From: a virus
Virus record (IMG/VR): IMGVR_UViG_3300028361_000140
Location: 1-21,593 of that record
Length of the DNA: 21,593 nt
Direction: 5' to 3' (one strand)
Shown here: positions 12,108 to 19,340 of the stretch, piece by piece
Numbering within the stretch: position 1 is the first letter of the stretch
How the letters are laid out: each line of letters opens with the position of its first letter
Translations under genes and position numbers: made by a program
The notes under the pieces: model-generated
What the model saw: the letters and a program-made list of their open reading frames with translations, nothing else
The model's database searches: none
Told to the model about the DNA's origin: nothing

Positions 12108-12419
12108 TTAAGGCGTGCAAGCTATTTCTACGGCCTCGGCGGCAGAACGTGCGATGCCAGCGCGGCCACCCTGGCGTTGTACTGCCTTGATGAAGTTTAG
12201 CTGCGCGTCAGTCGGCTGGCCTAGCGCTGTTTTCGCTTCGATGGCCAGGAACTTGCCGTCGGAACATAGGCCGACAATGTCTGACGATCCGACACACAGG
12301 CCAAACCGCACAAGTCTACCGTTGCGATCAGGCAGGCTGCCGGTGTTTTGACGCCATACAAGACAACCCGCCTCAGACAGCGCCATCATGATCAGCGCTT
12401 GGACGCTTGATTCCTTCAA
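12108..12419 (-). CDS. VRR-NUC domain nuclease
   Basis: A 103-residue PD-(D/E)xK nuclease: ESSVQALIMMALSEAG, VWRQNTGSLPDRNGRLVRFG, GSSDIVGLCSDGKFLAIEAK and QPTDAQLNFIKAVQRQGGRA. Catalytic residues are D in GSSDIVG and E-x-K in FLAIEAK. Stand-alone phage VRR-NUC proteins act as structure-specific (Holliday junction-type) nucleases. The start is TTG at 12419 with GGAGAGAG upstream. It overlaps the upstream small gene by 47 bases, more than usual here. Confidence 0.88.
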   Translation of the reverse strand: MKESSVQALIMMALSEAGCLVWRQNTGSLPDRNGRLVRFGLCVGSSDIVGLCSDGKFLAIEAKTALGQPTDAQLNFIKAVQRQGGRAGIARSAAEAVEIACTP

Positions 12420-12573
12420 TATCTCTCTCCGCTATGACCAAAATTTGCCCGTCGCGCTTGACCAGTTTGCAGTCGTCGCGCGTGTACCCCCAAAGCGCCA
12501 GCCATGCACGCGCATCGGCTAGGGCGTCGTCGCTGTCGTCGCTCGCGAATAGGGTCGTGCGGCGGGGGATCAT
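12373..12573 (-). CDS. Small hypothetical protein between helicase and VRR-NUC genes
   Basis: A 66-residue protein whose ATG overlaps the helicase stop (ATGA at 12570-12573). MIPRRTTLFASDDSDDALAD is followed by ARAWLALWGYTRDDCKLVKR and DGQILVIAERDIEGIK, a compact alpha/beta pattern. The long overlap with the VRR-NUC gene raises a small doubt about the exact end, but the coupled start and protein-like sequence support it. No family recognised. Confidence 0.55.
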   Translation of the reverse strand: MIPRRTTLFASDDSDDALADARAWLALWGYTRDDCKLVKRDGQILVIAERDIEGIKRPSADHDGAV

Positions 12574-13961
12574 CGCCCCGCCCTCTTCCTCTGCCGCGCC
12601 TCATACACATGCCTTGCCCAACCCGGCTTCCTGCCCTCGCGCGCCGCAACTGCCAGCAATTCATCCAGCGTTTGCGCGCGCCCCTGCTCCTGCCGCACCG
12701 CAACCTTGCGCGCGCGTTCTGTGACCTCGGCCAACTCGCCCTCCACCTCTTCAACCGTGCGGCTCGCAATGGGATGCACAAACCCGCATGCTGGACATGA
12801 TGGTGATGGCCTAGTCACATGGAAACACCTCGGGCACTGGCGCACGGGTATCGTCGGCTCCGAGCTGCCCGCGCGCTTGGCCTTGCCGTCTAGGCTCCAT
12901 TCGCGGTCATCGTCGGGCAGGCCGTGGCGGTCTACATTTCCGGCGTGGTCGAAAATTATTGCGGGCTGATCCTTGCGCCGCAACACCCGCCCGTATTTCT
13001 GCAGCTGCCAAGGTAGCGACTTTGTAGGGGACAGGTCGGACATGCTCTCGATGGTCACGTCCATTTGTGCCGCCGATGCCAGATCAAAACCGAATGTGAG
13101 CAGGCTGCAATTTGCCAGCACATGCAGTTCCCGCCGCGCAAACGCCTTGATGATCCGCGCCCGCTCGTCGTCTTTCATCGCGCCAGATATTGCCGCCGCT
13201 GGTATGCCTTGGCTTCTAAACTCACCCGCCACCAATTCCGCGTGCTTGACGCTGGTGCAGAATGCGACGTTGAGCTTGCCCGCCGCGTGTTGCGCATAGT
13301 GGCGCACCGCGTTGCCGGTCAACACCATGTCATCTTCCATGCGCGTTGATATTTCGCCCTTGGCATAATCGCCCATCACTGTTTTGATGCCGTCGAGGTT
13401 TGGGCGGTGTGGCGCGAACAGGCGATATTGAGACAACCGCCCATCCGCCATGAGTTGCGCAATACTTGGGCCGCACTCCATTGCCTGATACCACTCGCCC
13501 AACCCCTTGCCGGACATTTTGAGGGGCGTGGCGCTTAGGCCGATGATCCACGCCCCTTGCGCCGCATAATGCGCAATGATGCGTTCCAACTCTGCGCCCC
13601 CGTGGTGGGCTTCGTCAATGAACACAAGCCCCGCCCGAGGCGCATCATCCAGCCGCCGCGCCAGTGTGCCGCTGGTGGCGATCTGGACGGTTGCCAGCCG
13701 GTTGCTGGCATATCCCGCACTGACATAGCCAAAGGGTATCTGATAGCTTTCCAGCGTCTCGGCAGTCTGGCGCAGCAATTCCCGGCGCGGCACGACGAAC
13801 AGGCATTTTGTTCCCTTGGCGCGCGCCTTGCTGATCATGTATGCGCCCATCACGGTTTTGCCGCTGCCAGTTGCCGATTGGCATAGGACGGACTTGCTAT
13901 GCCGCATGGCAAGTCTAACGCGGTCGATGAGGTCTTGTTGGTCGGGGTATAGGGTGATCAT
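12570..13961 (-). CDS. Superfamily 2 DEAD/DEAH-box helicase with C-terminal zinc ribbon
   Basis: A 463-residue ATP-dependent helicase. Q-motif-like LYPDQQDLI, motif I SATGSGKT (29-36), motif II DEAH (116-119), motif III GLSATP (142-146), and motif VI QLQKYGRVLRR (319-329). A C-terminal finger has CPRC and CPAC (C376, C379, C389, C392), then a helical end LDELLAVAAREGRKPGWARH. This is the phage helicase type found next to primases; it is expected to open the replication bubble or branch-migrate recombination intermediates. It begins just past the stop of the small gene 13965-14144. Confidence 0.93.
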   Translation of the reverse strand: MITLYPDQQDLIDRVRLAMRHSKSVLCQSATGSGKTVMGAYMISKARAKGTKCLFVVPRRELLRQTAETLESYQIPFGYVSAGYASNRLATVQIATSGTLARRLDDAPRAGLVFIDEAHHGGAELERIIAHYAAQGAWIIGLSATPLKMSGKGLGEWYQAMECGPSIAQLMADGRLSQYRLFAPHRPNLDGIKTVMGDYAKGEISTRMEDDMVLTGNAVRHYAQHAAGKLNVAFCTSVKHAELVAGEFRSQGIPAAAISGAMKDDERARIIKAFARRELHVLANCSLLTFGFDLASAAQMDVTIESMSDLSPTKSLPWQLQKYGRVLRRKDQPAIIFDHAGNVDRHGLPDDDREWSLDGKAKRAGSSEPTIPVRQCPRCFHVTRPSPSCPACGFVHPIASRTVEEVEGELAEVTERARKVAVRQEQGRAQTLDELLAVAAREGRKPGWARHVYEARQRKRAGR

Positions 13962-13964
13962 GTG

Positions 13965-14144
13965 CTAACCTCGCCCGCCCGAGGCCAAATCAGAACAAAT
14001 TGAGGCGGCGGCTTCATGTCCCTTTATTTCTGCAATCTCAAAATATACTTCGTTAAAGCTTATCTCCTGCGCAAACCACATTTTTTTGAAGATTTCGACG
14101 CATTCATTTTCACGCTCTAATTTACGCCCCTTAGTGCTGGTCAT
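13965..14144 (-). CDS. Small hypothetical protein, 59 residues
   Basis: Start at ATG 14144, overlapping the primase TGA as ATGA. MTSTKGRKLERENECVEIFK, then FAQEISFNEVYFEIAEIKGH and SICSDLASGGRG. It is charged and helical. This stretch is more AT-rich than its surroundings (about 14020-14130), which may mark it as a later insertion. No recognised domain. Confidence 0.6.
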   Translation of the reverse strand: MTSTKGRKLERENECVEIFKKMWFAQEISFNEVYFEIAEIKGHEAAASICSDLASGGRG

Positions 14145-16771
14145 CCCATATCCTCCAATCCCCATGGCAACTCCTGCTCCGGCACCCCATCATCCCCCGT
14201 CACCGCAGCCAGCGGAAACGAAACCGCCCGCGTGATAAGCCCCGTCATGAAATAGGTTGCCTTCTCCGCCTCGGCCCCTGCTATCTCGCTCAACCCCCGC
14301 GCCCACGGGATATAGGGCGTGTCGGAGAGCAGCTTGCGCAAGGGCGGCGCGGTGTTGCTGATGATGACGCGCCGCTCGTGCACCTTGACGCCATAGGGGC
14401 GCAGGCCAGACACCGCGCCGTCATGCCCGGGCGCGTGCTCGTCCGCCGCCAGCACCACCATATCGCCAATGGTGCTTTCGCGCATCATGCCCGCGTGGTC
14501 GTATCGCACGCGGCTTGTCATTATGTGCGTCAGCAGCACGCCGGAATCCTCGGCCTCGCGGGTTTGCGTATGCCATTCCCAATCCTGTTTACGCATCCAG
14601 TCCATTGCCGCATCATGGCTAATTCTAGCCGTGCTGGTGAGTGAAAACGCGCCCGCAATCATTGGCCCCAGCTGATCCCCCGCGCGTGCATCCTTGAACA
14701 GCTCCGATGCCGCCCGTGAGAAAGTCGCCACGTTGTCCAATAACGCTGGCAAATTGGCCATCGTTCGGGCCAGCATTGCGCGGCAATAGCTTTGCGTGAA
14801 TGTCGCGCGCATGTCAGATAGTAATGCGCGCCATGTGTCGAGCCGGTCGTGTTTTGCATCCCGTGTCAATTCCAATATACTGATCCGCGCCGTGTCTGCC
14901 AATTGCTCCACGCTCGGATTTATTGCCGCGAAACAGAAACACGACTGCGCCCGATATGAGGCGTTGGCGTTTGCGACAATACCGCCGGATGAACACTTGC
15001 GGGCAAAATTGATGATCTTTTGCATCTCAACGCGCGCAGTCGCCGTTTCCGCCTCAGCCTCGTCGATTACAACCGGGCGCGTTGACTGCCCGATCATCCC
15101 CCGCACACGCGCCTCTGTGACGCCCTCCGTCGCAAGGCCCATGTCGTCCAGCATTTTTTTGATTACTTCGGCGATGATGCTGGACTTGCCCGCGCCCGAT
15201 TTGCCCGTGATCCAGATATGCGGTCGCCATGTCAAAGCACCGCCGATCGGCGCGATGACAAGCCATCCTGCAAGCAGATATGCGAACTGCCCGCGCTTCC
15301 AGTGCAGGCGTTTGATCAACTCCAGCGCGCGCACGGCCTCAGCATTGCCAAGCGGATCAGATCCCGGATGCACCACGCGCGGCCCGCTCTCATACACCGC
15401 CTCGCCCTCAAACTCTGCCGGGTGCGCGCGAATCCGGTCGCCTATCACCATGTCGCCGGTGTTGATGACTGGTGATCCGCCGTCCATCCATGCCCCCACG
15501 CCGCGCGTCGTCTCGGGCTGGAATACCCCGATGTCGTGACAGGCTTGCATGAGGTGGGCGCTGGCATGCGCGCATATCTGGCTGTCGGCTATTTTCTCGC
15601 CGCCATAATGCCGCTCCCAGAACCCGCGCGGGGCCAGCATGTAGAGAGATTGCATCCGGCCCATAGACGTGGCGGATAGGGTCACGATCTGGCCAGCGCC
15701 GCGCGGGAAGAAGCTATACAGGCCGCGATTGTGACCTAGCGGGCGGATTGCAGACAGGGTGTCAGTCGGCTGGTACGGCTCAGGCGCTGCATAGTCGCGC
15801 TCGTCATACTCAGGGGCAGGCATGTCGGGCGCTGGCGGGCTGTGGAAGGCATCCCTGACGGCCTCCAAGCCATCCGTGCGGGATATGTCATACCAGTCTG
15901 TGCGCCGCTCTGGGTCGTCGTCTGGAACAAATGGGGCGATGACCTGTGCGCCGCCGATTGCCACGGCGGCTTGATTGGCCTTCTCGATGCCGGGGTTCCA
16001 TGCCGTGCCGTCCTGGCGATGCGTCCATTGGTCGTGATCCGCCCCGATGATGATGCGCGCCTCGGGATATTTCTTGCGCATGGCCAGCGCCACGGGTTTC
16101 AGATTACCAGCGTCGAACGCCGCAACTGTGGGCCATGCGGTTGCCGTGCGAATTGCCGCCGCTGTGGCAAAACCTTCGCAAATAATGATGACGTCCTTCG
16201 CCTCGTCCTTGGTCGTGATCGGGAAATATGAGCCTTCCTTTGCCGCGCCCGTGATGAACCTTTTAGCACCATCCGCCGCGATGAATTGCAGGCCCACGAT
16301 CCCGCCCGCCGTATACATCGGCACCACGACAAGCCCCTGCCAGACTTTAGCCCCATGCAAGCCGCATCCCTTGCGGTCGAGGTAGGGCGTCGTACCTGTG
16401 GCTGATGCGCGCGCCCATATGCCCTTGGCCTTGTCAGCGGCGGCACGGGCTAGCTGCAATGCCTCGGCGTCCCTGAGTAGCTTGGCCTCGGCTTGCTTGC
16501 GCTTCCATTCGGCCCGCTGTTCAGGATCAGCCTTGCGGGTGGATTTGCTATGCCATGGATGCACTACGGCCTCGCGGAATGACATCGCCCACCCAACCGC
16601 GAAACCGTCCGGCTCGACTTTTAGCTGATAGCTGCCGGTGCGGGTTTTGGGCTTGTCGCCGTCAAGCCGGTATCTGCGACGCTTGTCGTCTGAGATGATC
16701 TCGGCGGGGTCGGCCGGGGCGATCTGCATGGCGCGCAAGTGGTCGATAAAGTCGGCGGTGGGGTCGGTCAT
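14141..16771 (-). CDS. Toprim primase-helicase with DUF927-type ATPase domain
   Basis: An 876-residue replication protein. The N-terminal ~120 residues are charged and helical. A Toprim core follows with IIICEGFATAAAIRTA (E199) and IIIGADHD (D245, D247), preceded by the VVPMYTAGGIVGLQFI strand pair seen in phage Toprim primases. The ATPase part has Walker A GKSGAGKS (523-530) and Walker B VVIDEAE (567-573), with an arginine-rich C-terminal half typical of DUF927-type phage helicases. It should synthesise primers and unwind DNA at the fork. Start at ATG 16771 is coupled to the nuclease gene upstream; the open frame continues to 16837 but without a ribosome site. Confidence 0.9.
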   Translation of the reverse strand: MTDPTADFIDHLRAMQIAPADPAEIISDDKRRRYRLDGDKPKTRTGSYQLKVEPDGFAVGWAMSFREAVVHPWHSKSTRKADPEQRAEWKRKQAEAKLLRDAEALQLARAAADKAKGIWARASATGTTPYLDRKGCGLHGAKVWQGLVVVPMYTAGGIVGLQFIAADGAKRFITGAAKEGSYFPITTKDEAKDVIIICEGFATAAAIRTATAWPTVAAFDAGNLKPVALAMRKKYPEARIIIGADHDQWTHRQDGTAWNPGIEKANQAAVAIGGAQVIAPFVPDDDPERRTDWYDISRTDGLEAVRDAFHSPPAPDMPAPEYDERDYAAPEPYQPTDTLSAIRPLGHNRGLYSFFPRGAGQIVTLSATSMGRMQSLYMLAPRGFWERHYGGEKIADSQICAHASAHLMQACHDIGVFQPETTRGVGAWMDGGSPVINTGDMVIGDRIRAHPAEFEGEAVYESGPRVVHPGSDPLGNAEAVRALELIKRLHWKRGQFAYLLAGWLVIAPIGGALTWRPHIWITGKSGAGKSSIIAEVIKKMLDDMGLATEGVTEARVRGMIGQSTRPVVIDEAEAETATARVEMQKIINFARKCSSGGIVANANASYRAQSCFCFAAINPSVEQLADTARISILELTRDAKHDRLDTWRALLSDMRATFTQSYCRAMLARTMANLPALLDNVATFSRAASELFKDARAGDQLGPMIAGAFSLTSTARISHDAAMDWMRKQDWEWHTQTREAEDSGVLLTHIMTSRVRYDHAGMMRESTIGDMVVLAADEHAPGHDGAVSGLRPYGVKVHERRVIISNTAPPLRKLLSDTPYIPWARGLSEIAGAEAEKATYFMTGLITRAVSFPLAAVTGDDGVPEQELPWGLEDMG

Positions 16772-17298
16772 GGCTTGACTCCCGCCAGCCGCAAAAGGCT
16801 GCCTCGCGACCAATAAACCATTCCGTGCCTGCCCCAATTTGCGTGTCTGTGGCTTTCAGTTTTTGCTAGCACGGAAATGTCATTGCCGAACAATCCCGCC
16901 GGACATTCAGGTGGGCATCCGTGCGCAATATCGCCAGAATCAGGCTTGTCGCTAGGGTGCAGAAAAACAAGCCAAACCGGAAATTCTGTTCTAGCGGCGA
17001 CTTCTTTGTATTGCCCGTAATGGTGGAGGTCGATTCCAGTCACCCACTGCCGGGAGATTCTATGCCATGTAAAGCAGCTTTTGCGCTTTACCTCAAACCA
17101 GATCGCCTTGCCATCACGAATCGCCAGCAAATCAGGCAAGACAAGATCGCCGGATTTTGCAAAAAGCTGCGGCCCCTTGTATTCGCCCCCCTCCTTTTCG
17201 TAGGCAGGGAAAACCATATGCCCGCGCCCTTGCAGCCATTCTGAAACGGTTTGCTCACCTTGCTGCCCGAAAGCCAATGCCGCTTGAAAATCACCCAT
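16768..17298 (-). CDS. PD-(D/E)xK-like nuclease
   Basis: A 176-residue protein started at ATG 17298 (MGDFQAALAFGQQGEQTVSE), overlapping the methyltransferase stop by 8 bases. The E-x(n)-D-x(n)-ExK pattern is E16 in GEQTVSEWL, then GDLVLPDLLAIRDGKAIWFEVKRKS with D and E-x-K. This resembles Holliday junction resolvase Hjc-type and restriction-like nuclease folds. The remaining part (HHYGQYKEVAARTEFPVWLV) contains the usual Q/Y helix after the active site. Active-site assignment is by eye. Its position between methyltransferase and primase suggests branched-DNA processing in replication. Confidence 0.75.
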   Translation of the reverse strand: MGDFQAALAFGQQGEQTVSEWLQGRGHMVFPAYEKEGGEYKGPQLFAKSGDLVLPDLLAIRDGKAIWFEVKRKSCFTWHRISRQWVTGIDLHHYGQYKEVAARTEFPVWLVFLHPSDKPDSGDIAHGCPPECPAGLFGNDISVLAKTESHRHANWGRHGMVYWSRGSLLRLAGVKP

Positions 17299-18538
17299 GC
17301 TTGACCACCAGGCCAAAGCTAGCAAACGCCTCTTGGAAGCGATCCACATTTGGGCCGGAATATATAATGGCCTGCCCCTGTAGCGGTGCGCCACTTGCGT
17401 TGCCTTGCGGGTCCAGAAATTTTATGCGCGCCTTGGGAAAGCAAATGGCAGAACACTCAGCGGCAATGATCTGGAACCACGCTGTTTCTGTGGCATTATT
17501 TACCAGCACAATAACGTGCGATCCGTCCCGCGCCGCTTGGGCAAGGCGCGCTGCAAACTGTCCCATAAGAGGCTGTGAATACGGAGGGTTGCACCATATC
17601 GACCCAACAGGCCAATCCCGCGACAACCCGTCATCCTGCGCAGTAAATATCCGGTCGGCCCGCACCGTCCGGTTTGCAACCTCACTGGACGCCGGGTCCA
17701 AGTCGAACCCGCCCAGCACGGCCCGTGCCGCTTCGATGTAGATTGCCGGTGTATACCATTCGTTTTCGCCGCTGTTGTGCGACACATGGGCGGTCTTGTC
17801 CGAACCTTTATCGCCAGCCTTTGCCTTTGCGGCCTTCTTGTCTGCGGCCTTGGCGCTGTTGTCTGCTGTTTTCGCGGCCTTGTCGGATGCCTTGGCAAGG
17901 CGCTCTGACGCCTTCGCCCTGTCATCCTCGGCCTTTGCGCTGGCCTCTGCTTCCGCCCTTGCCTGCGCTGCGGCCTGTGCTTGTTCTTGGGCAACCCGGC
18001 GCTGTTCTGCATCCTTTGCGCGCTTCACGGCGGCAATGGCTGCGGACTCTGCATCGGCGCGTAACTTGGCTTCCCGCCGGTCAGCCTCGCCCTTGCGCCG
18101 CGCTTCGTCTGCAATCTTGCGCTCCGCTTCGGCATTGGCGCGGGCAAGGGCGGCGCGTTCACGATCCTCTGCGGCTTTGCGCCCCGCGTCCAAGATTAGC
18201 CACTTGGCATGTATGCCGCGAACGGTGCGGGCATTACCAGCAACGCGCGCCGCGTCAAAGTCGTTAAGGTTGGCGGCTGCCCACATAGCCGCAGATTGAT
18301 CATCCGGTGCAATCGCAACTTGCGAAAGCACATTTTCCGCTATCCATCGACCAAACTCTCGGTCGCCAGGGAACAACCCGCGCCCCTCATTCAGCGCCGC
18401 GCCGTATGCAAGCCACCCCTCGATGGTGTCCGTTTCGCCGGATGCGACACGCTCAAGCGCAGCGCGTGCCGCATCGGCAAGCCATGCCAGCCGCACGGGG
18501 CTTTCATTATGTCCAAATATTGTGCTATCGTCAGTCAT
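17291..18538 (-). CDS. Dam-type adenine methyltransferase fused to a DUF3102-like domain by a coiled coil
   Basis: Start at ATG 18538 with AAAGGAAC upstream; 415 residues. Residues 1-115 are an N-terminal helical domain (LAYGAALNEGRGLFPGDREF, AENVLSQVAIAPDD) reminiscent of DUF3102-type proteins. Residues 119-249 are an Ala/Lys/Glu/Arg-rich coiled coil. Residues 255-415 match the phage Dam family: NEWYTPAIYIEAARAVLGGF, DLDPASS, QDDGLSRDWP, NPPYS (317-321) and VLVNNATETAWF, then IKFLDPQGNA. It transfers a methyl group from S-adenosylmethionine to adenine N6. Target not visible; GATC is the family's usual site. First gene of the leftward replication operon. Confidence 0.88.
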   Translation of the reverse strand: MTDDSTIFGHNESPVRLAWLADAARAALERVASGETDTIEGWLAYGAALNEGRGLFPGDREFGRWIAENVLSQVAIAPDDQSAAMWAAANLNDFDAARVAGNARTVRGIHAKWLILDAGRKAAEDRERAALARANAEAERKIADEARRKGEADRREAKLRADAESAAIAAVKRAKDAEQRRVAQEQAQAAAQARAEAEASAKAEDDRAKASERLAKASDKAAKTADNSAKAADKKAAKAKAGDKGSDKTAHVSHNSGENEWYTPAIYIEAARAVLGGFDLDPASSEVANRTVRADRIFTAQDDGLSRDWPVGSIWCNPPYSQPLMGQFAARLAQAARDGSHVIVLVNNATETAWFQIIAAECSAICFPKARIKFLDPQGNASGAPLQGQAIIYSGPNVDRFQEAFASFGLVVKHG

Positions 18539-18624
18539 TGGCGAGTTCCTTTCGCTGATATGGCCGAGATCGAGCGTGTGGCGCGCTCTCTCGGCCCCCC
18601 TACCTAGCCAGCAAATTCCCCCAT

Positions 18625-18630
18625 AGTCAA
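18625..18630 (-). promoter_or_regulatory. Candidate -35 box (TTGACT) for the leftward replication operon
   Basis: Minus-strand TTGACT lies about 87 bases before the methyltransferase ATG, in the gap between divergent operons. The region 17-18 bases downstream (around 18601-18607) has no good -10 box, so the call rests on the -35 and the operon layout. An activator or non-sigma70 factor may be needed. Confidence 0.35.
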
Positions 18631-18662
18631 GCGTGCAATTTTTTGCGCGGGAGGTGTGCAAA

Positions 18663-18689
18663 ATGGCCGCTCGGGCTGGATTGCGTTAG
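18663..18689 (+). CDS. Eight-codon leader ORF MAARAGLR with a strong ribosome site
   Basis: ATG at 18663 is preceded by GGGAGG ending nine bases upstream, one of the better Shine-Dalgarno matches in the window, yet the frame stops at TAG after eight codons. It lies upstream of the rightward operon, so it could be a leader peptide. A chance occurrence is also possible. Confidence 0.3.
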   Translation: MAARAGLR

Positions 18690-18769
18690 GATTACGCACC
18701 ACCTAACAGAAAATGTGTAGCAATCGCAGCGTGTTAACGGAATGACGCCAAAATACGGATAGGCCCTAT

Positions 18770-18850
18770 ATGTCTAGGAATGTAACTTTTCTGACTGCGC
18801 CTTATGCGTGCGTGTATGTGCGCGCGATACTACTACTACTACTTTTCTGA
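18770..18850 (+). CDS. 26-residue leader-peptide-like ORF with a run of CTA leucine codons
   Basis: It reads MSRNVTFLTAPYACVYVRAI followed by LLLLLF and TGA. The leucine run is encoded as CTA CTA CTA CTA CTT, and CTA is a codon that GC-rich genomes use rarely. GGATAGG lies six bases before the ATG. Runs of rare codons before a structural gene are a known mark of translational attenuation leaders (the E. coli leu leader also has four CTA codons). A G-rich/C-rich pairing lies downstream (18873-18924), but it is not followed by a T-run. An alternative is a tiny membrane peptide. Confidence 0.35.
   Translation: MSRNVTFLTAPYACVYVRAILLLLLF
18828..18842 (+). repeat. (TAC)5 trinucleotide repeat
   Basis: Five perfect tandem TAC units, read as CTA codons in the leader ORF 18770-18850. 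Such a repeat can change length by slippage, which would alter the number of leucine codons in steps of one. Confidence 0.8.
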
Positions 18851-18872
18851 AATTGGTTAGGTTAAGGGGGCT

Positions 18873-18924
18873 GAGGGGGTTTCCGGCTTGCAGATCAAGG
18901 GGCTAACTCTCAACGGACCCCCTC
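18873..18924 (+). other. Pairing GAGGGGGT / ACCCCCTC with an alternative G-run
   Basis: GAGGGGGT at 18873-18880 pairs perfectly with ACCCCCTC at 18917-18924 over a 36-base loop that itself contains CTTG-cagat-CAAG. An earlier G-run (AAGGGGGC, from about 18864) could compete for the same C-run. This gives two mutually exclusive structures in the leader RNA of the rightward operon. No T-run follows. Confidence 0.35.
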
Positions 18925-18993
18925 TGTAATATGCTGTTATGCCTTGCCGCGCGTTATTTTCCGCCAGGCGCATTTTTTCCCTTGCATCGGCGC

Positions 18994-19006
18994 TGCGCAT
19001 AGCGCA
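18994..19006. promoter_or_regulatory. Inverted repeat TGCGC-ATA-GCGCA, possible operator
   Basis: A perfect 5+3+5 inverted repeat about 45 bases before the start of the rightward operon. It also makes a tandem GCGCATA GCGCATA. It differs from the operators at 7211 and 7246, so a different protein would bind it; the HTH protein encoded at 19340 is the obvious candidate (inference). Confidence 0.4.
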
Positions 19007-19052
19007 TAGTGAGTGTATGGAAGCGGCGAGAGCCACAACGGGAGAGACAGAG

Positions 19053-19340
19053 ATGAAAACGTACACTATCGCAATGATCGGTGACATGCTGGCTGCGACG
19101 GCTGTTGATGGCGACGACGCAATGATGTCCAAGCGTCTGGCTGAACTGCCGGAATTGCCTGAGGGCGAAGCCGACAAGATGATTTTCACCACGGGGCTCA
19201 CGCTCTATGCGACGGTCGCCGACGCCGAGGACGATGGCGCAGAAGTCGTCTACAGCGGATGCGACATGGGGTGGCTGGAGGACGCTTCCGGAACGATGGC
19301 CTACATGGCGGCAGGACGGAAGCCGGGGCAGGTGATGTGA
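19053..19340 (+). CDS. Hypothetical acidic protein, first gene of the rightward operon
   Basis: A 95-residue protein started at ATG 19053 with GGGAGAGACAGAG upstream. It reads MKTYTIAMIGDMLAATAVDG, then an acidic middle (LPELPEGEADKMIFTTG, VADAEDDGAEVVYSG), ending AAGRKPGQVM. No membrane segment or known motif. Its stop overlaps the next ATG. A start at 19017 would add 12 residues but lacks a ribosome site. Function unknown; being coupled to two DNA-binding proteins suggests a regulatory partner. Confidence 0.65.
   Translation: MKTYTIAMIGDMLAATAVDGDDAMMSKRLAELPELPEGEADKMIFTTGLTLYATVADAEDDGAEVVYSGCDMGWLEDASGTMAYMAAGRKPGQVM

Larger units (their letters stand above)
18539..19052. promoter_or_regulatory. 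514-base divergent control region between leftward replication and rightward regulatory operons
   Basis: No full-length gene lies here. It is locally richer in A and T, and carries several short elements. GTTAGG at 18685-18690 and CCTAAC at 18702-18707 form an inverted repeat, and a third GTTAGG stands at 18856-18861. ACTTTTCTGA occurs twice (18785-18794 and 18841-18850). TGCGC-ATA-GCGCA at 18994-19006 is a perfect inverted repeat, and GAGGGGGT / ACCCCCTC (18873-18880 / 18917-18924) can pair. Such a region is the natural place for early promoters and possibly the replication origin; neither is proven by sequence. Confidence 0.6.

Noticed and set aside
12416-12781. 121-residue minus-strand ORF across the helicase end
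   Set aside because: Arg-rich shadow of the helicase and of the 66-residue gene; no recognisable protein pattern.
18828-18842. (TAC)5 as part of a CRISPR or transposon end
   Set aside because: Single short trinucleotide run, no spacers, no flanking terminal repeats or transposase.
18857-19201. Minus-strand ORF across the rightward control region
   Set aside because: It runs antisense to the 19053 gene, lacks a ribosome site and would cover the repeats; treated as non-coding.
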